Shown here in pieces: positions 46,037-56,764 of a DNA stretch of 64,000 nucleotides. Both the position numbers and the translations under genes were made by a program. Position 1 is the stretch's first letter; each line of letters starts with the position of its first letter. The notes under the pieces were generated by a model that saw only the letters and a program-made list of their open reading frames with translations, did no database searches and was not told the DNA's origin. This DNA is from Botryosphaeria dothidea (lineage: Eukaryota > Ascomycota > Dothideomycetes > Botryosphaeriales > Botryosphaeriaceae): the NCBI GenBank assembly GCA_011503125.2, contig WWBZ02000073.1:2976001-3040000 (forward strand), read 5' to 3'.

Positions 46037-48651
46037 CTACCAGATGCTGTGCTCCAAGATCGCATGCGACATCCACTCATTATCCCCGCTATCAATCGAA
46101 TTGACCGTATCCATGATCTGTGCGCCTGCCAAGCCGCCATCAAAACATAGTTCATCGAGGATCCCAGAAATAGGAGACGGTAAGATATTGTGGTTGGCGG
46201 ATTGCGCTGATGCTTGTGGCATAGAGGCTTCAAGTGGTAGTCCAGATGGTGGATTATCATGCATGGCGTCTTGTTGCGGGTCGAAAGAGACAGATCCATC
46301 TCGAGAATGCCGCTGTGAGAGCTGGCAGAGCATCCTGTCCAGTTGACTCAACTCTGCTCTTCGGTATTCAGCAACAACATTTCCGGCCGATGCCATCTCG
46401 TCAAAGATTGCGTAAGCTTTGTCAAGCCATGTAGCGCGGTTTTCCAGCAGTTGTGAGTCAATTGAAGGAGCAAGCAGGATGTTTACGGTGGAAACAGATA
46501 TGGCCTCGAGATCGAAAGGTAGGAATGTTTCTGACCATGCTGTGAGTCCTTCTGTACTTCGCGAAAACTGACTTCTCGACTAAATACTCACCGAGGAGAT
46601 TCTGTGCTCTCACGCAATTGAGAATGCTGATCATCTGCAGGGAAGAATCCATGCACATTTTTGCCAGGTTCCAGGCTGTCTGGGAGGAATTGAGAGTGAT
46701 ACGGTCCGCGTCTGCACTTTCGAAGCGTATCTTCAGGAAGCAAAACAGGAGTGGTCTTGTTGCAAGCACAATAGACTGAGAAGGTAAGAACAATCTTTTA
46801 CCCTCGTGCCAAATCTGGATGAATCACTTACTTGGTGGTAGAGTAGATGTAGGTAGGCATATGTTCTGGAGATACCGCTGATAGCATTGCCTAATTGCAG
46901 TGGAAATGCGTCCCGAAGTTCGTCGGCAAGGCCTGCTATACTTGCGAGAATCTCTTTTATGCTTAAGAGAAATTTGCTGTTCAGCCGGCCATCGGCCCCA
47001 TACACGCCTGGAACGCCGCCTGTCAGCCGCTGTCAAGTTGTGTGATGGAATTCACTCACCCCTATTGATACGAGCTATAGCTCGAGACAGTTTGATTTGC
47101 ATGCTGAGGGCTGCAGTCCGCTGAATGGAGCCTGAGAAAGTTGGCAAATCGGGATGAACGTCATCGTCGTGGATAGACTGGGGGAGGCCCATCAACGACG
47201 TCATTTCACGGTCCAAAACATATACTGTCCACCAGGCTCTGCGGCATCTCTCGACATGAGCCTCTCCAAGATGGGGTACAGGCATATCAGTGTGCATGCC
47301 ATAGCAAAGTGCCATTCTCATTGCTTGTCCGATCTGCGTTTCCTGTCAGCCTGGCCCTATTGGATGAAGAAGGTAACCTCACATAAATGTGGGCCGCATC
47401 TCGGTAGTCTAAACATTGAAGGTACAGGGAGATGCAGCATATAATCTCGGTAGATATTAAAGGTCGCCTCTCAAGAACAATTGTATTTGGCAGAAGCTGA
47501 ACGGCCTTGACAAAGAAGTCACTACCGGGAGGCTTCTTTCCCTGGTTTCTCTGCGTGGTAAATGCTTTTCCGAAAGCAAGAATGATGAGAAAGTGGATAT
47601 ACCAAAGATCCGCTTCTGCAATCCTGTGGGTGGGGTCTGAGTAGAAGTCGTAGAGACTATCCATGAACGATGCCTCATCAAACAGGTGGAGCATCTGGCC
47701 GCAATGAAATTTGACGGCATTTATCAAGTAGATGGCATAATCGAGGGTGGGTAGAGATGGAGTGTCGAGGTCTGCTGCGGTCCTGCGGTCGTTCCAATTT
47801 AGGTCGTATGCTGCTCCATCGAAAAGCAGGGCTGTTGTGGGGACTGTAGTCTGGTGGACATATTCATGAGTCATGCTCAGAAGCCGGCGGGTGAATGACC
47901 AGTTCGACGAGGTTCCGAGATAGACTGCATGTTGTTCAGTATTGCGGTGTCTTATCACAAAAGTATTCAGGGAAGGAGATAGAACACGGGAAAAGGCTCT
48001 TACAGGTTCTTCCATCGCCGGCCGCCATAAAGGTGGAAGGGCCGGTGGACAGGGGATTCGTCAAAGTCGTTGCCACGAGATCCGACCGTGACCCGGATCG
48101 CGAGCTCTGATCGTTAACTGGAGCGATTGCTGATTCATTTCCTCCCACTGATCCATCGTCGGAATCGCCTGGGCAAGAGTAAGCTCGTTGATGTACAGGT
48201 TTTGGATGATTAAAGAAAGAAAAAAAAAAGAGAGACTGACCCCCATCGAATGCTCCATCGGGCTCTTGGCTAGCGCAGGCGGAGGCAGGTGAGCTACAGT
48301 CTGCGCCACCACCTCGCCGCCTCAATGCTTCTATCTTCCGTTCTAAATCGACGATGTACCTGGTGATGGCCGATGAGTTTGTGGTCGTGGGAAAAGGGAA
48401 GGCAATTACCCTTTGGTTACAAGGATCTTTTGATCGCGCTCATCAAACTCGCAGGATAGTTTGCGCTTGCTGCAGGCCTCGCAAGGCTGAGAGCCTGAGC
48501 ATTTGATCTTCTGCCGGCGGCAGCGTACGCAACTGGGCGGTTGAGGTTAGAGGCAGGGCGATGATGTCGCCGAGGGAACGTACGCGTTGCAGGATCGTCG
48601 CTTGGTGACTCGGCCTCTGCCGTTGCCCGACTCGGCCGTCCCCTGCGGCAT
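46037..48651 (-). CDS. Zn(II)2Cys6 transcription factor, Put3-like (proline utilisation activator type)
   Basis: Nine exons on the minus strand: 48651-48584, 48532-48410, 48359-48241, 48168-48004, 47924-47383, 47333-47060, 47007-46832, 46775-46592 and 46539-46037. All junctions keep frame; 717 residues. The zinc cluster at residues 24-50 is canonical (C-x2-C-x6-C-x5-C-x2-C-x6-C: CVRC, KIKC, PCEAC, KLSC). It is followed by a coiled-coil-like YIVDLERKIEALRRR, then a Fungal_trans middle domain (YLGTSSNWSFTRRLL, MALCYGMHTDMP, ERCRRAWWTVYVLDREMTSLMGLP). The GTSSNWSF segment and overall layout resemble fungal proteins annotated as proline-utilisation trans-activators (Put3). It acts as a nuclear dimer on CGG-type repeats. 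Its place beside the P5C enzymes makes it the likely pathway-specific activator. Confidence 0.88.
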
Positions 48652-49206
48652 TCTCGACTGCTTGGCCTGAGGAGGCATGGCGGATTATCCGGGTCAGAGA
48701 CGGTTGAGTGGCCGGGCAAGCATGGGCAGCATATGGATAAGACCTTGCAGCTGCCGCCGTTGCTCTTATCTCACAACAGAGATAGATCTACAGGCCAAAA
48801 TGCGGGGTAGCCGCGGACGGCTTAGCCCAAGGCGGACCTATCACGGCTCGCCCGGCTGCTCCCATGATAAAGCCTGTCGTTTCCCTGCAGAGGGCTGAAT
48901 AAAAGAAACGATATCGGCCAGTGAGCAGCGTGTGTCCATCTCGCTGATTGAGCAATACTTTTCCCTGATCAGGAATCCCTGTGCAGCCGCCGTCCGAGTC
49001 AAGTCTCCACTATCACAACAACATCACCCGACGAGCGCAGAGATCATCAATGCAAGGCACGCCTCGACACCTAAAAAGATAGAACATCTTCCCGAACTAG
49101 TCATGTCTATCTTGCGGATTGTTCCAAAATTTCCGCTCCTTCCCGGCCATTCTCCAGAGGTCGCCGAGGGAAATCCGGCATACCTGCGCCTGGCTTCTTC
49201 GACCCG
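48652..49206. promoter_or_regulatory. Region upstream of the Zn2Cys6 regulator
   Basis: 555 bp between the start of the regulator and the 3' end of the aldolase gene, both on the minus strand. No coding sequence is supported. CGG/CCG triplets are frequent near 48690-48720, where self-regulation might act; unproven. Confidence 0.35.
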
Positions 49207-50205
49207 CTACAACGAAGAACGACGCGTCTGCAAAGCCTTCTCGATATCTCCCACCTCCGCCATGACCTCCTCGACCGCCTTCTTCGCGGCTTGTCCCACC
49301 GCCTCATACGGCGCTCTCGGCCTCAGCTTCTCCTCCGCATCCTTGATCCCCGCCAGCTTGGCCGAGTAGCGCGCAACCGCATACTTCGTCGCCGCAATCC
49401 CGCTCTTGCACGGGCTCTCCGCGAGCGCCGCCCTCCTGTGCAGCTTCATCGCCTCCTCCGCCTGGCCCATCTTATACAACTCATATATCCGCGCCGTCGT
49501 CTTGGGGAATACGTTCGCGAACGCTCCGATGCAACCCGCACTCCCCGCCGCCAGCCCCCCGATCAAGAAATCCGCCTGCCCGCCGTACACCGCGAACTCG
49601 GTCGGCGCGAACGCCGCCGCCAGCCGCGTGATCTTGCCGACGGACGCGCACGTCAGCTTGACGCCGACGACGTTGGACACGCCGGTCGGGCTCGCCCGCG
49701 CGCTCTGCCGCACAATGTCCGCGATCGTCTCCGAGTCGACGTCGACGCCGTTGCAGACGCCCGGGAAGTTGTAGATGACGACCGGCAGCGGGCTCTTGGC
49801 CGCGACCTCCGCGAAGAACGCCCTCACCACGCCCGTCGTCGTCGCCTTGCCGAAGTACGCGGGCGGCAGCACGAGCACGTAGTTGGCGCCGGCGGGCGCC
49901 GCGTCGCGCGCGAGCTCGAGCGTTTGCTTCGTCGAGTGCGCGCCCACGCCCGCCATGAGCGGGTACGCGGGCCCGACGGCGGCGCGCGCGGCCGCGATGG
50001 TTTGCGCGCGCTCTTCGCGCGTCAGCAGGAAGGCTTCGGAGTTGGTGCCCAGCGCGACGATGCCGGCCAGCCCGGACTGCGCGAGGTGCGCGAAGTAGCG
50101 GGACTGCGAGGCCAGGTCGACTGTGTCGGTGGCGTGGTCGAAGAAGGTGACGGCCGGGCACCACACGCCTGGTGCTGGCACGTGGGGGAAGGGCGTTGGT
50201 CCCAT
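49207..50205 (-). CDS. Class I aldolase of the DHDPS/4-hydroxy-2-oxoglutarate aldolase superfamily
   Basis: Uninterrupted minus-strand frame of 332 residues; ATG at 50205 (context caccATGG) was chosen because the longer frame starts with TTG. The protein is a (beta/alpha)8 lyase: GTNSE at 53-57 (the GTTGE loop), a proton-relay tyrosine at 145 in VIYNFPGVCNG, and the Schiff-base lysine at 183 in GVKLTC. Fungal relatives include 4-hydroxy-2-oxoglutarate aldolase (HOGA1 in animals) and 2-keto-3-deoxy sugar-acid aldolases; dihydrodipicolinate synthase is unlikely because fungi use another lysine route. HOGA yields pyruvate and glyoxylate at the end of hydroxyproline catabolism, which would fit its position beside the proline enzymes. 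The C-terminus SSL is a weak type 1 peroxisomal signal. Substrate is not settled by sequence. Confidence 0.85.
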   Translation of the reverse strand: MGPTPFPHVPAPGVWCPAVTFFDHATDTVDLASQSRYFAHLAQSGLAGIVALGTNSEAFLLTREERAQTIAAARAAVGPAYPLMAGVGAHSTKQTLELARDAAPAGANYVLVLPPAYFGKATTTGVVRAFFAEVAAKSPLPVVIYNFPGVCNGVDVDSETIADIVRQSARASPTGVSNVVGVKLTCASVGKITRLAAAFAPTEFAVYGGQADFLIGGLAAGSAGCIGAFANVFPKTTARIYELYKMGQAEEAMKLHRRAALAESPCKSGIAATKYAVARYSAKLAGIKDAEEKLRPRAPYEAVGQAAKKAVEEVMAEVGDIEKALQTRRSSL

Positions 50206-51909
50206 GGTGTGTGGATTTGGGGGAGGGCTGAGCTGGTGTGCAATCAAACAATTGATGGACTGTGCGATTTAGCAAAAAATATTAAATGGGATTTCTGCTT
50301 GATACTGAGCTGCTAAACAAATATCCCATTGTCCTCTTATTCGATGCCATCTGAGAGTCAATGGCCGACGTCAAACGCGGATAGAGTCCCGTGGGGAGCA
50401 TATGCTGGGCGCAGGGATCAGAAGAGCAGCGACTTTGATTGGTGGGACCGTCAATCTATGGGGTTGGCGATAGTATTCTCGGATCGGGTGGCCTCCCGTA
50501 GTAGCCAATGAACGGAAAAGGCTGTCGTCAGCTGTCCAATTCAGGCAAGTCAGCATCGGTCGGATGTGCATCCGCGACACTTGGCAGAGCGCAACTCAAT
50601 GCTAATCGATGCACTTATCCGACTCCGCAGCAAAGCAGTCGAAGCTGGAGATGAGGTACATATCCCCCACATGGCTTGTGTATCCTCTTTTGGCCTACGA
50701 CTGATTCCAAGAGGCCGGAAACGTGCTTAGTCTTGTTTGACTGGAACTCATTCGGCAGAAATCACGAATGTCGTCGGGTGTACCCAAGCGGCAACAACTT
50801 AATCGGCACACTTCTCGAGTTTCCACACCTTTCTCTCGCAACAACGAAATTCCCAAATGTATCTACTTCAATGGAGAAACAAATGGACAATCGATGCAAT
50901 GTTCTGGATTTCGGAAGTGCGAGAATCCAATAATGATAAGATAATAATGGACAGAATATGGTGTATTCGTACTTATGAAGGAAAGAAGGAAGGTAGGCAG
51001 AAATAAATCAAAGTCGTTTGCTCTTTCTCTGAAATTAGGAGAAACAAATTTACCACTTTTTTCCCCCAGAGAAATTCACCAGCCAGTTGCGAGAGTTGGT
51101 AGAAAGGTAGACCGAAGGGGATCCTACCAATATTCAAGGGTCTATGTGCGGCCATGACTTCGGAAGAGTACCTAGTGACCGCCTCAAGAGGAATAGCCAA
51201 GAGTGCCCTTACTTAGTTTCAACAGCCAACCACTAGCATCATTCACAAAACACTGGTTGTATATTTCCGCATGCGTCGATCTCACATTTTTCACCTTCCG
51301 TTTCCATATTTCTCCTGGCGGAGATGGCTCGGTAATGGAAAACTGAATCCCTCACATGCATTCAACTACGGGCAATGTTCTCACGCAATCCAGGAGGGGC
51401 TGGTATCCATCTCCCATCCTTTGAAAACCGTGGAAACTTCATCATCACTTCAGTAATTCCAGGTAAGGTTACAAGCGCTCAAACTCAGAGGGCAGGGCTT
51501 GGATACAGAGTGCAGGAACAACAAATACTTGTAAGTTGTTCGGGAGTGAATCTCACCAATCGCACGACGGTACAGTAAATTTTTCGGTTCACGATACTAG
51601 ATTCGTTCATGTATGGCAAGTCCTGGCTTCCCATGCCAGCAGTGCCCTACTTGGCGCTTACCACAGATGAGGCTTGCACATGCTCAGCTTTCGTTTTCAG
51701 CCTGATAGATAAATACAATTTCACATGTCGAACAACTGGAGCATATAATGCTTCAGCCGCGCTGCCTTACTCAGATTGTGGCTATAAATCAAAGCAAATT
51801 CGTCCTTCCAAGACGTCGTGCCTTCAGCAATCCTCTCTCTTTAAAGAAAGAAGAGAGCACAAAGGGTGAATAATTACCGAAAAATTCGCTATCCTTCCAT
51901 CTCTCTACC
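50206..51909. other. Intergenic region without recognised genes
   Basis: 1.7 kb, more AT-rich than the flanking genes. Small open frames (for example 51609-51869) lack domains. Upstream sequence of the aldolase lies at the left and that of the DUF2235 gene at the right. No repeat or RNA gene was recognised. Confidence 0.45.
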
Positions 51910-54035
51910 ATGGCGCTACATCCCAAGAAACGCCTCATCATCTGCTGCGACGGCACCTGGCAAGTCTCCGACCGCGCCCCCTCCACCGAGCCCTCCAACA
52001 TCGCCAAGCTCAGCCGCATGATCCACCGCGAGTCCGAGGGCGACCAGCCCTTCCCGCAGGTCGTCTACTACCAGTCCGGCGTCGGCACCTCCAACTGGGG
52101 CGCCTTCAAGCACCTGCCCTCCGTGCTCGCCATGCTCTCCGCCTCCTTCGGCGATGGCCTCGAGGACAACGTGCTCACCGCCTACCACTACCTGTCCACC
52201 AACTACTACCACCCCAGCTACGACGAGGAGCACGGCCATTGCTATCGCGCCGACGAGATCTTCCTGTTCGGCTTCTCGCGCGGCGCCTTCACGGCGCGGG
52301 CGCTGGCCGGCCTGGTGACCGAGCTGGGCCTGTTTCGGCCGCAGTACATGAACGAGTTCCGCCGCGCGTACGGCCTGTACCGGCATGTGGGCATCATGGC
52401 GGCAGAGCGCGGGTTGATGAATATTCGCTTTGTCGACAAGGTCAAGGCGCTACAGGGCTTTCTGTCGGAGGAAGATTATAACTTCCTGCTCGATCTGCAC
52501 GACCATTCGAAGCATAGTGTAGATTACTATGTTGAAGACGCGGAGAAGAAGGCGGGTGGATTCGGAAGAGAAGAGAGAGAGGAGAAGAGGAAAGAAGTGC
52601 TTGCGGGGAAGAAGCTGTATGAGAGGGTGACGATCAAGGTCGTTGGAGTGTGGGATACGGTAAGTTTGACAGCAGTGATCAAGAAGTCGCAAACTTCCAA
52701 GATGCGTTGCGTGCTGACAAGAAGTTCCAGGTGGGTGCCCTGGGCATTCCGGATAGCCTTGTGAGCTGGATGTTTCCATCCATCAACAATCAGTACAAGT
52801 TCCACGACGCAGCGCTCAATTCGAGTAAGTCCAGCAGTAGCAGTCCCTCCTATCCAAGTGACTCAGCCCTGAGGAATTCACTAACTTTCCCAGAAATCGA
52901 GAATGCCTTTCAGGCGCTTGCTCTCGATGAGCACCGCGGCGCCTTCAAACCGACGCTTTGGTACCTCGACGAGAAGTTCCTCGACGGGGGCAAGTGCCCA
53001 AACCTCAAGCAATGCTGGTTCCCCGGCTTCCACGAGTCCATCGGCGGCGGCGACACCGCCGCGGAGCACTGGATGAAGAAGTATCTGCCAGCCACCTCCG
53101 AAATGCACGACGTCACGCTCGCCTGGATGTGCGATCAGGTCGACGGGCTCCTCCGCTTCGACCACCACGCCTGCAAGAAGATCCTGCTAAGTGCGGACCG
53201 CGACCGCGTCAATTGGGCCAGCGCTTTCGAGACCGATCTGGGCTTTGTCCTCGGGTTCGCGTTCTCCTTCAGCATTATGGGAGGCATCCGCCGCCGCACG
53301 CCTGGCCGGTACAATATCCATAACTCGCAGTGGAAGGTGCGCACGAACGAGACGATGCATCCGTCCGTCTACTACCGCATCGAGACGACTGCGAGTCGGT
53401 TCTTCCCGTACTTCCCGCCAGCGCTGAAGGAGCACGTTGTGAGCTGGCTACCCGAGTGGTACATGGAGCCCCGCGCACCGCGCTGGAGGTGGGAGGAGAG
53501 CAGGGACGGCAACGGAGCTCAGTGGATCAGGCCGAGCGTGCCAAAGCTCTGGCCACACACGTCGGCGGAGGAGCTGAAGATCCCTGAGTGGGTTATCCGC
53601 GAGGATTTGGGTCGCTTCAACTTCGAAGCCACTCTCCTACCGCCTAAGTTTAAGAAACGTTTACGCAAAAGAAATGATCAGAAGATTGTCGAGGCGGAGA
53701 CAGCGCATACGAACAGGGCGAAAGCTGTGGAGGGGCATGCGAACGAGGGTGGAGAGACAACCCATACGTGGAAAGATCACGTAGAGGAGAAACAACAGTT
53801 CTGGACGAGGACGACTTGGGATGGCAATGCACATGCACAACACGGAAAGATCGGTAAGAAGGGGAACAAGGCTTGTCCCCCAGAGGATAAACCCGTTGGT
53901 GAAGCCAATCCGCCCAAGAAACAGAAAGTCGAGAACAACTGGGGGCGTAAGGAGATCGGCAAGACGAACGGGCCCCATATGCATGATCATGCGATGAACG
54001 GGGGTGCGGTGCAACCTCACCATATATCTACATAG
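51910..54035 (+). CDS. DUF2235 (Tle1-type alpha/beta hydrolase) domain protein
   Basis: Three exons, 51910-52659, 52731-52824 and 52894-54035, give 661 residues. The DUF2235 domain fills about residues 5-450: CDGTW (13-17) near the start, YYQSGVGT, and the nucleophile-elbow-like GFSRGAFTAR at 121-130, where serine 123 would be catalytic; later blocks are VVGVWDTVGALG and CWFPGFHESIGGG. In bacteria this domain is found in Tle1 phospholipase effectors; fungal members are common but mostly uncharacterised. The C-terminal 170 residues are basic, charged and low in complexity (KKRLRKR, PPKKQKVE resembling a nuclear signal), without a known domain. No signal peptide is present. It sits between the aldolase and the siderophore pair with no clear link to either. 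Confidence 0.85.
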
Positions 54036-55283
54036 ACTTTCTTGTATGATGTAGGAATAAAGATCAGGCTCATGCCCCTGAACTGTGGGCGCGGATTAGT
54101 TTGCAGGCCTGTATCCGAGGCGATATGCTGAAGTCGCAGAACACTTGGCCGCATAGGAGGATGGCGGCTGGCCGGGAGAATGTCGATCTGTGGAAATGTG
54201 TCCACGCCAACAATCTAATATGCCGAGGTTGACGAACTGATGTTAAAACGCTGTTTGCGGAAGTTCTGTATTGAGGCAAGGTGCCATTGGCCCCATCGGG
54301 TCGGGCCCCGAGCGGAGTGAAGCACCGAGACCGACATCATTGTCCGAAGCTAAGGTCCGAGAAGCCCGAGCAGCAGCCATCCGAAGTCGCACTGAAGAAG
54401 AAGCCGATGGTTCGCTCAGTCAATCCAGGAACACCACCAAGGCGTAATTTTTGATCGTCGCATTCGCTTATAGACGGGGTTTAGGGGAAGAAGTAGTGGA
54501 GCAGCTTTCACTAACAGGAAACAACGCCATCCATTAGAGTTGGAGTAATGCTTAAACGAAGACGGAGGCTCGAGAAAACAAGCTTTGATGCTTGAACTCT
54601 AGAAAAGGAAGGTCAGACCGGGCTGTTCCCACATTGCTGCAATATCTGATTGAAGGTAGAAAGCTACAGAGGATATGAGGAAAGCGATGACGGCCGCTTT
54701 GCCTCTACAGTCTCTCCATAAGTTCGAAATCGTATGAAGGGTGTCCCTCCTCGCTTTTCGATAAAGTCGCAGGGCTCACAATGCCCCATGCTAAATCCTT
54801 TGACCGCTGCATGAACACGAGCCTGAACCCGACCTCGAATCAGATTCAGCACCCAAGCCACCACACCATCCCCATATATCAGATCATCTGATTAGATGCA
54901 CACCTCGTATTTTTCGCAAGGCTAATACCATTAAGCGACCTTATCGGCCCGGCCAACACGCTTTTGAGCACGTTTTTTGAGATGTCTTTCGACAGTAGCC
55001 TACTGGAGTCTGAGCTGGCGGCTTCTTCCCATCTACCCCGTTAGGCCAAAAGAAGCGAGAAGCTTTACGATTGGTCCACGTGCTTTAAAGAGGCCATTAA
55101 ATATCACCAGGGATCCCGGTGCACATCACCGGAGAGTCCACCAAGGTCTACAATATGGGCGGACAGAATCCTGCCTTATTGCGAAGGGGAATGTCGCCAT
55201 ATGCCCCCTGCTCTGACAAAAGACAGGAACACACGAATGAGTTAACCGATCTACTACTAAAGCAAAAATAAAGAGGTCCGCTG
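54036..55283. other. Intergenic region without recognised genes
   Basis: 1.25 kb between the ends of two convergent genes. Short open frames have no domain or codon support. No repeat recognised. Confidence 0.45.
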
Positions 55284-56160
55284 TCACAATTTTGACGGGA
55301 CCCACTGCGGATCACGCTTCTCCGCAAACGCCTTGATCCCCTCCCTAAAATTGCCACCCGCCCTCAGCCTCCCGTACCAGTTCTCAATCAGGATGGAGCT
55401 ACCGTCCTCGACATCACTTTTCTCCCAGCCGAGGTTTATCCCCTCCTTGCTCACCAACACACCATCCGGACTATTTTTGCAGATTTCCTTAGCCGCTTCG
55501 ATAGCGGCTTGTTTCACGTCGCCCTCCTCATCTCCAACAACGCGGTTCACTAGGCCCCAGTTGTAGAGTTCCTCCGCGGATACGTTGCGCCCCGTCAGCG
55601 CCATTTCCACCGCCCGTTGCTTCCCGATGATTCTGGTCAATCTTGGCAGTGATCCGGCCACCGCCGCGATGCCCCGTTTCACCTCCGGAAGCGCGAAGAC
55701 TGCCTTCCGAGCGGCAAATACCATGTCGCAATTCACCACCATCTCACAGCCACCGCCCATGCAGATTCCGTTGACCGCTGCGATTATCGGCTTCCTGCCT
55801 CTTCTTCGAGGCAGTCCAGCAAGTCCTGGCGCATCCATTGGTGACACCTGGCCAGACTCGTTCAGGCGATTCCATTCTGTATACATCTCAATCAGCGGCA
55901 TTGGCAACAATTAAGAACACGATGTAGGTACCTTGGAGGTCAGCCCCGGTGCAAAAAGCGCGCCCATGACCAGTGATAATGCCCACGAGCAGTGATGGAT
56001 TCTGGTCAAACCAGTCCCATAGATGTTGAATGTCCCTGCTAGTCGCGAGATCGATGCAGTTGAATTGCTTTGGTCTAGTCAGGGTTAACAAAAGGATCTG
56101 CTTCGTTGGAAACGAAATGATGCAGTTCCGGGCCGGAGGAGGTGTGGCTTCAGAAGCCAT
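55284..56160 (-). CDS. Enoyl-CoA hydratase/isomerase family, SidH-like (mevalonyl-CoA hydratase), peroxisomal
   Basis: Minus-strand exons 56160-55932 and 55876-55284, 273 residues. Crotonase-fold motifs are present: GHGRAFCTGADL (first oxyanion-hole strand) and NGICMGGGCEMVVNCDMVFA (second), then LPEVKRGIAAVAGSLPRL. The protein ends SKL, a type 1 peroxisomal signal. On its own it could serve beta-oxidation. It is divergently placed 604 bp from a SidF-type acyltransferase, and in Aspergillus the hydratase SidH and transferase SidF are adjacent and act in peroxisomes to make the anhydromevalonyl group of fusarinine siderophores. That pairing makes SidH the better call. Its substrate would be mevalonyl-CoA, dehydrated to anhydromevalonyl-CoA. 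Confidence 0.82.
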
Positions 56161-56764
56161 TACGAAAGCTCAAAGCGACGCTGCATTCATTATACAGACA
56201 CGTCCAACGACTACAGCCTTTTGTATTCTCGCAAGCCGAAACGTCCGCCATACCCAAGGTTCCATTGGCGGCTGGCAGAATGATGTGACTAGCAAATCCA
56301 TACCTCCAATTCCGGAAGAGGCCGCGAGAGGATCATGTCAGGCCCCGACTCGGACGTCCAAGGGTTAACCGGACCGCTAACCAAGGTAAGCAACTGGTCG
56401 ACGGATAATAAGTACGTGTTGACTAGCCGAATCCCGCACAGAGGCCTATTCGGGACTTTTTGCATTAACTCTCCGGAGTGGGTCCGGCATCTTCCTTTAC
56501 CACTGCTTCACATGTTGCATGAACATGATATTTTCCGGCCCTAACTTTCAAAAGAACGACAATGGCAGCCACCACAATTGCGTGATTTCGGAGATTCTGC
56601 TTCTAATTGTCTCCGAATCGGACATAACGACGGGGCAAATACTGCCTCAATTGCCAGCTTTAACAGCTTTTACGGCATGTAGAATTGAACGGCCCTCTGC
56701 TATTGACATCACTTTTCTTCTTCATTTCAATTCTACTTTAACAACTCCCTAAACATCGTGCATC
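56161..56764. promoter_or_regulatory. Divergent promoter of the sidH/sidF-like pair
   Basis: 604 bp between start codons of two outward genes. I looked for iron-regulator GATA sites (ATCWGATAA form for SreA) and found none clear; a GGATAA occurs near 56405. Other control signals are not evident. Confidence 0.4.

Noticed and set aside
49207..50205. Dihydrodipicolinate synthase for lysine synthesis
   Set aside because: Fungi make lysine by the aminoadipate route, and related fungal proteins act as keto-acid aldolases; only superfamily membership is supported.
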